Shown here: positions 33,916-41,683 of the stretch, one piece after another
Layout of the letters: each line of letters starts with the position of its first letter
Position numbering within the stretch: position 1 is the stretch's first letter
Origin: an uncultured Lachnospiraceae bacterium
GTDB taxonomy: Bacteria; Bacillota; Clostridia; Lachnospirales; Lachnospiraceae
Direction of reading: 5' to 3'
NCBI GenBank assembly: GCA_910578555.1
Contig: CAJTPS010000025.1
Coordinates: 1-52,491, forward strand
Length of the DNA stretch: 52,491 nucleotides
Translations under genes and position numbers: made by a program
The notes under the pieces: generated by a model
What the model was told of the DNA's origin: nothing
Database searches by the model: none
Seen by the model: the letters and a program-made list of their open reading frames with translations, nothing else

Positions 33916-34540
33916 CCCTGTCCCTCCTTTTTCCAGCCCCGTCCGCTCCGGGGCACTTTGCCCCAAAGCCCTGGAGCGTACCTTCAACTTCATTTCCCCA
34001 CACATCCCAGCCGGGCGGTGTCTGCCTTGCGAACAGCTCCACACGGGGCAGGTCGCCCATGAGGGCAATAATCTTTTCCCGTGCCTCATCCGGCTTTTTG
34101 CTGTGGGCCTCTATAGGGGAAATGATAAACTGATGGATATTTGCCGCCTGCCGTTTGGGGTGCCCCCTGGTAGCCAGCAGGCAGATTTCTGCATTCCCCC
34201 TTGTCCAGAAGCCCAGCCCGTAAAACCAGCTGTCCGCTTTTTTGTTCTTTTTCAGCCACACAAAAGCCACGCTTTTATAAGTAAACCCCCATTCTTTAAT
34301 AAGCTGCAAAGCCTCGGTTAGTTTGGGGAATGTAGCCCACAGAAAAAGTGCGCTGTCCCGGGCGGCAAGTTCTGCCACCGGGAGCGCACACAACTCGTCA
34401 ACCGTCATTGTGGGGTAGTGCCGTTCTGCTGCACCCTGCATGCCCTTCCGGGCGTACCGCCATGGGGGATCGGCGTAAATGATAGAATAGTTTCCGATAG
34501 TTACGCTCCTTTCTGCCCAGAATTTACCGTCTCCCGTCAT
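33905..34540 (-). CDS. MT-A70 family adenine methyltransferase
   Basis: About 211 residues from the first ATG. The DPPW catalytic motif is in IIYADPPWRYARK, followed by TMTVDELCALP, WGFTYKSVAFVWLKK and the RNAEICLLATRGHP block typical of phage and mobile-element MT-A70 enzymes that methylate N6 of adenine in DNA. The ATG at 34540 has only a weak upstream match; a good GGAG stands inside the frame, 7 bases before an ATC codon that would give (M)GNYSIIYADPPW. It overlaps the next methyltransferase by 11 bp. As with its neighbour, no nuclease partner is seen. Confidence 0.85.
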   Translation of the reverse strand: MTGDGKFWAERSVTIGNYSIIYADPPWRYARKGMQGAAERHYPTMTVDELCALPVAELAARDSALFLWATFPKLTEALQLIKEWGFTYKSVAFVWLKKNKKADSWFYGLGFWTRGNAEICLLATRGHPKRQAANIHQFIISPIEAHSKKPDEAREKIIALMGDLPRVELFARQTPPGWDVWGNEVEGTLQGFGAKCPGADGAGKRRDRDRY

Positions 34541-34558
34541 CCGGATGTATCCCGTACA

Positions 34559-34580
34559 GCATTATGTATCGTCATAATGC
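34559..34580 (-). terminator. Short stem-loop between adhesin and MT-A70 genes
   Basis: GCATTATG pairs with CATAATGC around a six-base loop, starting 7 bases after the adhesin stop codon. There is no T run, so it is at best a partial terminator or processing site. Confidence 0.45.
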
Positions 34581-34587
34581 ACATCCG

Positions 34588-37500
34588 CTACAAACAGCTT
34601 TTCCCGCTCTTCTTCCCTTCAAGCACCGACATGCCAGCAAGCAAAGCGCCGCACAGCCCAAGGGCAGCAAGAAGGGCAAAAGGTGACGCATAGCCGGTCT
34701 GGATGACCGGTTCTGTTCCTTTCCCATCATTCCCGTTTCCTCCTTCCGTTTTTGTAGCCGTGTCGGTATCTTTATTTTTATCTGAAGGGCTGCCTGCCGA
34801 ATTGCCGGAGACAGTGCCGCCTGTATTCTGATTTTTGTCCAAAGTATTTTTATTGTCTTTATCGTTGGTGTTCCCTGTATTGTTATTATCCTGACCGTCC
34901 TTATTATCTTTCTCTGCCTTTCCCCACCTTGCATAGAGGCTGATGCTCCTGCCGGGTTTATAAGCCTCCCCCTCTGTTCCGATAAATACCTGCCTGTCCG
35001 TGTACCAGCCTTTGAAGGTATACCCCTCACATTCTGCGCCGGGGAGCTTCACACTGCCACCTTTTACTACCTTAACGGATGCATTCTTTGTTTTGCCGCC
35101 GTTGGCGTCATATTTAATGGTGTAAGTATTAAAGGTTTCATGAGAATTACCGCCATCCTGTGTATTGTCCCCATTTCCATTGCCGTTTTCATCTCCTGTA
35201 TTTCCGCTGTTGCCTGAATCTTCATCATTACCACTGTTTCCCTTTGACTTCTCCCACTTTGCATAGAAATCTGTGTCTTTTGTAATACGATATATATCAT
35301 GGTATGCCCCTGCGAACTGCGTCAGGTCATCATCCAGATACCAGCCGGTGAAATCATATCCCTTACGCTCCGGCATGGGGAGGTAAAGGCTTCCGTCCTT
35401 AATAATGGTAAGCTCTTTTACCTTGATTGTTCCCTTTCCGGCATGGAAAACCACTTTACAGGTTTCGGGATCAACGTCATTCTCAGAATCTTTCTCTGAT
35501 TCCTTTTCCCAGAGAGCGTAAGCTGTCATATCCTTAACCGCTTTCATCTCGCTTCCGGGAATTCCAAGAAGGATGCCGCCGTCTTTCTCTGTGTACCAGC
35601 CAAGGAAGCTGTAACCTTCTTTTTCCGTTTTCGGGAGCCGGATCATATCGCCTTTTTCTGCCTTGATGGGCTTTACTGCTTTCCCGCTGTCTGTGTCAAA
35701 AGTGATTGTAACCTTCACTGCTTCCTTTTTCTCAAAATGTGCCTTTAAGACAATATCTCCCTGTACGGTAAATTCTTCGCCAGCCTGTCCAGCACAAATG
35801 TTATCATCAGAAGCTAAAAACCATCCAAGAAACTCATGGCCTGCCTTACTGCACAGTGGGAGAATAACTGCACTTCCCTTTTCCGCCTTAAGGCTCTTCC
35901 GCACGGTCTCGCCGCCGTCTGCGTCAAAAGTAACGGTACAGATGACCGCTTCCCCTTCTTCCTTTTCATAGTGTGCTTTCAGGGTAACATCAGCAGAGAC
36001 AGTGTATTCCTCTCCTGCTTTTCCGATACGGGTATCTCCATCATACCAGCCGGTAAATTTATAATTTTCCTTCGTGCAAGCCGGAAGCGTAATGGTATCC
36101 CCAGCTTTGGCAGTGATATTTCCACCTTCCATCTTTCCACCGTCCGCATCAAAAGTGATTATACAGATATCCGCTGTTTTTTCCTCATAATGCGCTTTCA
36201 GTGCCACGTCATCAGAAACAGTGTATTCTTCCCCGGCCTGTCCGATACAGGTATCCCCATCATACCAGCCGGTAAATTCACAACCTTCCTTCGTACAGCC
36301 CGGAAGCGTGATGGTATCTCCTATCTTTGCGGTAATCTCCCCGCCATCCATCTTACCGCCGTCCGCGTCAAAAGTAACGGTCGCCTCCGTCTTTTCCCAT
36401 GCGGCATAATAAAAGGTATCTTCCTGCGGAACGGTATGTGTCTCGCCGCCATTCCCGGCAAGGACTGTCAGATTTTCGTCCTCATACCAGCCTTTCAGGG
36501 TATAGCCTTTTCTGGATGCCTCCGGGAAGGTAAATTCCAAGTCCGGAACCGCCTTTGTACTGTCAGTACCGATTTTCCCATCATTATAAATAAAAGTGAT
36601 GGTAACAGGCTCTTTTGCCACCCATTTCGCATAGAGGCAGGTATTCGCTGTCAGGTTGATCTCTTCCCCTCCAACATAATCCGTTCCGGTGCCGTCCTTT
36701 TTCGTATTCCAGCCGGCGAAATCATATCCCGCCTTTTCAAGGCTTCCCAGATATGGGTAAACGCCAGCCTCATCAAGAATGACTACGGTATCCTTACTGG
36801 TATAGCGGTTCGGGTCGATATAGGATTTCGTCAGCCCTGTATCTTTATTGTTGGCATCATACCCGATAAAGTAAGTCTCCGGCACTTCCGCAAGGTAAAG
36901 GTTCTCGCCTCTCTTTTCTGTACAATAATTCTGGGTGTGCCATACAAACTGCTCTGTGCTTGCGTCCTTATGGTACAGCGTGCCGTCAACCAGCACCCTG
37001 CCCGGCTTGATGGTGTCATATCCGCCAAGCACAAAAGTAGAATTACTTTCAAAATCTTCATCTAAAAGAATAGATGCGCCTGTGTTGTAAAAATAATGAA
37101 TGTCACAGGGCTCCACGCCCACTGCAAGGTTATCTTCCATGACGATATTCCCGGATAAGATGATTCCAGTCTCATTCATGTAACAGATCGTGCCGCCTGC
37201 ATGGATTTTTTCCCCTGAACGGTTTCCTGTAATCGTACAATTGCGGATGACAAGCGGAAGCTCCCCATCACCTTGGGTGGTCTGGATTGCACTGCCCCTT
37301 GGGGCTTTGTTTCCGGTAATGGTGCATCCGGTGATATGCGCCAGATGTCCTGTGCCGGTATAAATCCCTCCGCCGTCATAAGCGGAGCGGTTGCCCTCCA
37401 CCAGACAGTCCGTTACCGTCAGGGATGCGCTGCTGGAGATGCCGCCGCCTGACGAACCTGCTTCATTTCCTGTGAAAGTCATGTTTGAAAGTTCAGCGCT

Positions 37501-38502
37501 TCCCCGGAGGTCTGCCCCGCCGCCCCATGTTGCATGGCAGTTCCTGATGATACCGCCTGTGGCTGCCACCTGGGAATCCTGCCCTGACTGGATGCCGCCG
37601 CCAGCCCCGGCTGTGTAACAGTTCTGGATTATTCCGCCATCCATGGTAAGGCTTCCATTCGGACTGATATGTAAAGCCCCGGCTGTGTGGAGCGTCCTGC
37701 CGCTTCCGGTGCCTTCATCTCCATCCGTGTTGTAATTATTCTGTAAGACGGTTCCGCTTCCCATGGCGTAAGAGCCGTCCACGTAGATAAGGGGGCTGTT
37801 CCATGTTTTGCCGGAGTTATTAAAATCCCCGTCCAGCACAGCGCCGCCGTCAAAAATGATATCCTGTGTGGCAAGGCTCCCACCATTTACTGCAAGCAGG
37901 ACGGTATCGGTATTCATACCGTAGCTCTTCCCTGCAAAATCATCTTCCCGGCTGATTGTTACCGGATTCCCTGCATCTTCGCTTTTCAAGGTGATGTTAT
38001 CAGCAGTGACTTCAAGTGTAGCTGATACCCGGCAGTCTCTAAGGACTGTGATGGTATCGCCAGCCTGTGCATTGGCAAAGGCTTCTTGCAGTTCCTCATA
38101 GCCGGTATCCCCGATCTTTGCCTCATAATTGGCTGTAATATCCTGCTCCTGATTAGGCTTCCAGTTAGCATAAAGCCACAGGTCGCGCTCCGGTGTGTAC
38201 TCCCATCCGGGCCTCCCTACAGACAAAAAGGTATGTACGTTTCCCTCCACGACCACTTCTATCCAGCTTTCAAGGTAATGCCCCTCATAAAAGCCATCCG
38301 GCAGGATGATACTCTGCCCCTTGGGCACGGAAATACTTTCCGTCTCACAGGTTCCTTCATTGGGCTCAAAAGTGACCGTGTAAGTTTCTGTTTCCTCCGC
38401 CGCCTTTACCGGCAGGGGAACGCTCCCGAATACCCCTGCGCCAATGGTGGACACCATGGCGGCAAACAGGATGAGCTTTGAAAATCTTCTTTTTCTTCCC
38501 AT
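34588..38502 (-). CDS. InlB-repeat surface adhesin with beta-helix and sortase signal
   Basis: A 1304-residue secreted protein. Signal peptide 1-34 ends at PVKAA. After a first degenerate InlB repeat, residues about 130-480 form a right-handed parallel beta-helix (repeated GGGI, NCTITGN, GNEAGSSGGGI rungs). Then follow about eight InlB B-type repeats (for example TFDADGG ... FTGWYDGD ... LKAHYE). A Gly/Asn/Asp-rich linker separates the last repeat, and a second such linker precedes the wall signal. The C-terminus has PVIQTG at 1265-1270, a hydrophobic segment and the basic tail EGKKSGKSCL. Two adjacent repeats are close copies at DNA level (36020-36170 and 36236-36386), so copy number may vary. 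AAAGGAAG precedes the start. Confidence 0.9.
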   Translation of the reverse strand: MGRKRRFSKLILFAAMVSTIGAGVFGSVPLPVKAAEETETYTVTFEPNEGTCETESISVPKGQSIILPDGFYEGHYLESWIEVVVEGNVHTFLSVGRPGWEYTPERDLWLYANWKPNQEQDITANYEAKIGDTGYEELQEAFANAQAGDTITVLRDCRVSATLEVTADNITLKSEDAGNPVTISREDDFAGKSYGMNTDTVLLAVNGGSLATQDIIFDGGAVLDGDFNNSGKTWNSPLIYVDGSYAMGSGTVLQNNYNTDGDEGTGSGRTLHTAGALHISPNGSLTMDGGIIQNCYTAGAGGGIQSGQDSQVAATGGIIRNCHATWGGGADLRGSAELSNMTFTGNEAGSSGGGISSSASLTVTDCLVEGNRSAYDGGGIYTGTGHLAHITGCTITGNKAPRGSAIQTTQGDGELPLVIRNCTITGNRSGEKIHAGGTICYMNETGIILSGNIVMEDNLAVGVEPCDIHYFYNTGASILLDEDFESNSTFVLGGYDTIKPGRVLVDGTLYHKDASTEQFVWHTQNYCTEKRGENLYLAEVPETYFIGYDANNKDTGLTKSYIDPNRYTSKDTVVILDEAGVYPYLGSLEKAGYDFAGWNTKKDGTGTDYVGGEEINLTANTCLYAKWVAKEPVTITFIYNDGKIGTDSTKAVPDLEFTFPEASRKGYTLKGWYEDENLTVLAGNGGETHTVPQEDTFYYAAWEKTEATVTFDADGGKMDGGEITAKIGDTITLPGCTKEGCEFTGWYDGDTCIGQAGEEYTVSDDVALKAHYEEKTADICIITFDADGGKMEGGNITAKAGDTITLPACTKENYKFTGWYDGDTRIGKAGEEYTVSADVTLKAHYEKEEGEAVICTVTFDADGGETVRKSLKAEKGSAVILPLCSKAGHEFLGWFLASDDNICAGQAGEEFTVQGDIVLKAHFEKKEAVKVTITFDTDSGKAVKPIKAEKGDMIRLPKTEKEGYSFLGWYTEKDGGILLGIPGSEMKAVKDMTAYALWEKESEKDSENDVDPETCKVVFHAGKGTIKVKELTIIKDGSLYLPMPERKGYDFTGWYLDDDLTQFAGAYHDIYRITKDTDFYAKWEKSKGNSGNDEDSGNSGNTGDENGNGNGDNTQDGGNSHETFNTYTIKYDANGGKTKNASVKVVKGGSVKLPGAECEGYTFKGWYTDRQVFIGTEGEAYKPGRSISLYARWGKAEKDNKDGQDNNNTGNTNDKDNKNTLDKNQNTGGTVSGNSAGSPSDKNKDTDTATKTEGGNGNDGKGTEPVIQTGYASPFALLAALGLCGALLAGMSVLEGKKSGKSCL

Positions 38503-38678
38503 TCTTTTCTTCCTTTCGTTTTATTTTTGTTTCCGGCAGGATGCAGACCGGGGCTTGTGTTCCCCCGGAATACCCTGCACATGGTTTCAGGGGCAAAGCC
38601 CCTGTGCCTGCAGCATGCCTGATCTACGGCATGCCATATCTGCATAAATTTTTTCCACACCACCTCCTTCCAGCCAGC

Positions 38679-38721
38679 CCATGGAAAAACATAAATTTCT
38701 GTGGTTTATGCCCTTCCATGG
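38679..38721. promoter_or_regulatory. Foldback in the 5' region of the adhesin gene
   Basis: CCATGGAA (38679-38686) pairs with TTCCATGG (38714-38721), with an inner ACATAAA/TTTATG pair. A second pair, GCCAGTA with TACTGGC (about 38789-38835), lies farther upstream. Together they suggest a structured leader RNA or regulator sites. No riboswitch class was recognised. Confidence 0.4.
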
Positions 38722-39066
38722 AATGGCTACAATAATTTGCAGTAAAAATCACTTTTACCCTCTGTAACTTTCTATCTCAATAAAAATGCCAGTACCCTTA
38801 ACGGGATTTTCATTTACCCAGCCCCCTACTGGCAGGGAGTATGCAGGGCGGGATGGCTAATCCGCTTCATAGTCCGAAGCAGGGAACTCTTCCTTCTCCC
38901 TGTCCGTCCTCCGGCGTGCTGTTCCGGCTACCCTCACTGGGCAGAAGTATCATTATGGCTCCCCTTAGGACTTCCTGCCATGGGAAGCCCCGCACCGGAT
39001 GCCGCTTGCTGCCTTCCTTCTCCTGTTATGGTCCTTCGTTTTACCCTTTACAGGGCAGGCAGGTCA

Positions 39067-39132
39067 TGGCGAAGCTGATTGTCCGGAGCAACTTATTCAA
39101 GGGAAAACCTCTTAAAGCCGCTGCATACTGAT
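39067..39132 (+). pseudogene. Possible vestige of a MobP-type relaxase start
   Basis: The short plus-strand frame MAKLIVRSNLFKGKPLKAAAY then stops. Its first dozen residues resemble the opening strand of MobP3-type relaxases, which start MAKLI/MARLI followed by basic and polar residues. If real, this is what remains of the transfer module after deletion. The match is short and from memory, so it is tentative. The remainder of the 937-bp gap 38503-39439 shows foldbacks and repeated boxes but no gene. Confidence 0.25.
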
Positions 39133-39210
39133 ATTCAGTTGTCAAGTTTCCTACATTCAGGCGGAAAGCCTGTAATAAGCATAAAACATTATTGAAAATT
39201 TTTTTACTCA

Positions 39211-39256
39211 CAAAAGTGGGTATTTTCGCCAATCCTTACCCATCTTTGTGGGTATT
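39211..39256. repeat. Three AAAGTGGGTATT-like boxes
   Basis: AAAGTGGGTATT (39213-39224), an inverted copy TTACCCATCTTT (39236-39247) and TTTGTGGGTATT (39245-39256). The cluster could be an operator for the nearby HTH protein or part of a transfer or replication origin. Confidence 0.4.
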
Positions 39257-39439
39257 GGTTTATCTGTCTACAAGTTCTGTAATAGTATGACAAAATAATA
39301 CAAAATAAAAGGCACCCAAAGATTTTTCCTTTCCTTGAATGCCTCTCATTTAATCTAAATTTTCTTTCCCGCAATAACCAGCCGGTCATAAAACAGATAA
39401 CGCTTTCCGCCCTGTGTAACCTGCCATGGCACCATCAAT

Positions 39440-39799
39440 TTAATCTAGGAATTCATCCTTATACTTAAATATGGAATCCATTACTGCTATGGCATACTTA
39501 ACCTCGCTGACCGTTTTATCATGAAACAGCAGACATACTGCCTCCTGCCAAAAACTGTGCTTTTCTCCCTTCATGCCGAAATCCACAAGAACATCAAGGG
39601 AAACCCCAAGAGCAAGCGCTATCCGGATCAGCGTTTCAAGCCTTGACCCGCCCTGCCCTGTCTCTACTTTCTGGATTACTGTCAGGGAAAGCTCCGTCTT
39701 CTCAGCCAGCTTCTCCTGCGTCAGCCCTTTTTCCATCCGTATCCTCCTGACATTTCCTCCAATCCTGTCATAGTATGTTCCGCATGAAAAATGTTTCAT
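39440..39799 (-). CDS. XRE family HTH transcriptional regulator
   Basis: A 119-residue protein. Residues about 13-70 form a Cro/C1-type helix-turn-helix (IGGNVRRIRMEKGLTQEKLAEKTELS, then VIQKVETGQGGSRLETLIRIALAL). The C-terminal part (KHSFWQEAVCLLFHDKTVSEVKYAIAVMDSIF) is helical and probably dimerises. It is the first regulator upstream of the adhesin operon on the same strand and may control it or element transfer. Confidence 0.88.
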   Translation of the reverse strand: MKHFSCGTYYDRIGGNVRRIRMEKGLTQEKLAEKTELSLTVIQKVETGQGGSRLETLIRIALALGVSLDVLVDFGMKGEKHSFWQEAVCLLFHDKTVSEVKYAIAVMDSIFKYKDEFLD

Positions 39800-39992
39800 T
39801 TATTTTTTGATTCCCCCAGAAATATTTTGCCATCGCCTTTCCTGCTTTTCACCTCCCTTTCCTAGTATTTATTTTCTATCTAATCCCTATGTACCAATAC
39901 TTAGATACCTTCCATACCATTGCATAAAAACAGAGGCAGCCACCTGTTGGAATCTGCCACTTGTTACAATCCTTATGTCCTGCTGACCTATT

Positions 39993-40244
39993 CTACCTTT
40001 CTCCCACTTTCAGAAAACAGCCTTCACCGGCACAACAATCATTTCTAATGTGTACCACCACATCCTCTACCGAGCAACAAAATATCTCGCAGATGTAGTC
40101 AATAGATGATAGGTTCATGTTTTTATTGTGTTTTAAACGATGGATGAAGGCTTTGTTTAAGCCATAGTCAACTTCAAGGCTGTATGTGGATATCCTTCTT
40201 TCGTCCATCATCCTCCAAAACGGATCATATGTCATCATAGGCAT
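39993..40244 (-). CDS. Small HTH protein (HTH_26 type)
   Basis: An 83-residue protein beginning MPMMTYDPFWRMMDERRIS. YSLEVDYGLNKAFIHRLKHNKNMNLSSIDYICEIFCCSVEDVVVHI is the compact HTH_26 Cro-like fold common on Firmicutes mobile elements. It has an unusual C-terminal CCAGEGC segment. The palindrome at 40289-40310 lies about 45 bases upstream and suggests self-control. It marks the right side of the recognisable mobile region. Confidence 0.82.
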   Translation of the reverse strand: MPMMTYDPFWRMMDERRISTYSLEVDYGLNKAFIHRLKHNKNMNLSSIDYICEIFCCSVEDVVVHIRNDCCAGEGCFLKVGER

Positions 40245-40288
40245 CTACACCTGTAATTTATAGTATAAAGGATATGAAATTCATTGAC

Positions 40289-40310
40289 TATCCTGCATAT
40301 CTGTAGGATA
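40289..40310. promoter_or_regulatory. Operator-like palindrome upstream of the small HTH gene
   Basis: TATCCT (40289-40294) and AGGATA (40305-40310) flank GCATATCTGT. Position just upstream of the HTH gene fits autoregulation. The AT-rich bases 40311-40585 beyond it hold no recognisable gene. Confidence 0.5.
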
Positions 40311-40585
40311 ACTATGTAATATCACACCACATCAACTATGTTATCCAAACCTATTTTTGTTTTTTCATACTTTCTAATATTCTATCCCTTTAAAACTTTC
40401 GCTGTACTTGTCACTACCATAACAAGTACATGGGCATAGAGATTAAAACCTCAAATTACCCTTGCACAAATAGAATTTATACGTTGTTTTACTACCCATT
40501 TACAACCCAAATAATTCCATCCTGCAAATTATCAATTTGTAAAAATGTCCCAAATTTATAAACAACCAGCATAACCCTATCACGC

Positions 40586-40770
40586 TTACAATAATTCAAA
40601 CCGCAAAAAGTCCATGTTTCCCTCTCCAATATAGGTAAAATAGAGTGCCTGAATACCGTTCAGTGCAACCAGATTTTTTAGGGATGATAAGATAAATGCC
40701 ATTCTTCTGAAGCTTTCACGCATATCCGCCCAATCAGGTCACCGTCTAAGGCTGTCCTTATTTTAACCAT
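40586..40770 (-). pseudogene. CBM6-like carbohydrate-binding remnant, frameshifted
   Basis: On the minus strand one frame gives MVKIRTALDGDLIGRICVKA and, after a shift near 40700, another gives LNGIQALYFTYIGEGNMDF followed by LRFELL and a stop at 40586. Joined, these resemble the end of a CBM6 module of a glycoside hydrolase. No intact start or catalytic domain remains. It lies downstream of the GH2 remnant and may be part of the same or another dead gene. Confidence 0.5.
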
Positions 40771-40874
40771 ACTTTTCCCTTTATCATGATCTGAATCTGC
40801 GTATCCGGTTTCCCTGTAACGTCGATTGTACCCACACCATATAATAACGACAGCCCTTTCTTATTTTGATACTG

Positions 40875-41505
40875 CTATTGCCTGATATCCGCTTCGCCGA
40901 TATAATCAAATCCTGTCCGGATTTACCTTCCCTTCTTCGTCATAACGGTATTCGCCATAGTTATCTCCTACGCTATCAAGGAAGTCGGCAAGTCCTGATA
41001 CCAACCTGTCGGACTTTTTTCCTTTTACAAAAATACCCATGGCGGCTCCCAGCTTAGCATCATTGCGTTAAAAAATGCCGAACCTCCTTCATCCTTTCTC
41101 ACGCATTCGGGCAGATACTCCCTGTTATATTCTCTCTTTTCTGTAAAAGCAGCATTCCATTTCATCAGCATGATATTTATCCAGCAGGTGACAGGGCGTT
41201 TCCCGTCCAGCTTCTTAATCGCCTCCACCAACCGTATCCCGGTCTGTATTCCTTTTTCTGACGCAGGTTCCGCGACTTCATTGCCGATAGAATACATAAT
41301 AACGCAGGTGTAGTCTCTGTCCTTTTCCACCATTGCCCTGACGCTGTCTTTCCATATATCATGAAAATACCGCGCACTGTCGTGGTACATCTTCGGAATA
41401 TACCAGCCGTTGTACAATTCGTCCATCACATACATCTCAAAAGCGTCGCAGACCTCCAGCAATTCCTCCGGCCAGTAACCGGCCTTATTTTCCGCCTACC
41501 CACAC
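40875..41505 (-). pseudogene. Glycoside hydrolase family 2 remnant
   Basis: The longest frame (about 41025-41500) gives AGYWPEELLEVCDAFEMYVM and later VIMYSIGNEVAEPASE, the GH2 TIM-barrel region with the acid/base Glu in GNE. After a frame change near 41045, a second frame continues with DRLVSGLADFLDSVGDNYGE and YRYDEEGKVNPDRI, then a third with IGEADIRQ. The N-terminal sugar-binding and sandwich domains are absent. It was probably a member of the adjacent glycoside locus. Confidence 0.75.
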
Positions 41506-41515
41506 CGATATGAAA

Positions 41516-41548
41516 CAAGGGAACCAGCCTGTCTCTGCCAGTTCCCTT
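41516..41548 (-). terminator. Terminator candidate for the glycoside hydrolase operon
   Basis: AAGGGAAC (about 41517-41524) pairs with GTTCCCTT (41541-41548), with an inner CTGGCAGAGACAGGC-type foldback. On the minus strand it lies 135 bases past the GH5-like stop. T runs are short on both sides. Confidence 0.55.
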
Positions 41549-41683
41549 TTATCGTTTGTGCATTAAAATATATTCCTGCTTCGCTTTATTCCTAAATCTT
41601 TTAATTACATAAGTCCGCATATTAGATAAAATATTTCTATGCCCATGTTAGACTTGCAGCATACCCGGTTCTGCAAAGACTTC

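Noticed and set aside
36000..36400. Tandem DNA repeat as an independent element
   Set aside because: It is explained by the InlB protein repeats; the reading frame is kept across it.
38841..39131. 96-residue plus-strand frame ahead of the adhesin
   Set aside because: Low-complexity Pro/Ser-rich start and no ribosome site; only its last 21 codons are of interest as a possible relaxase vestige.
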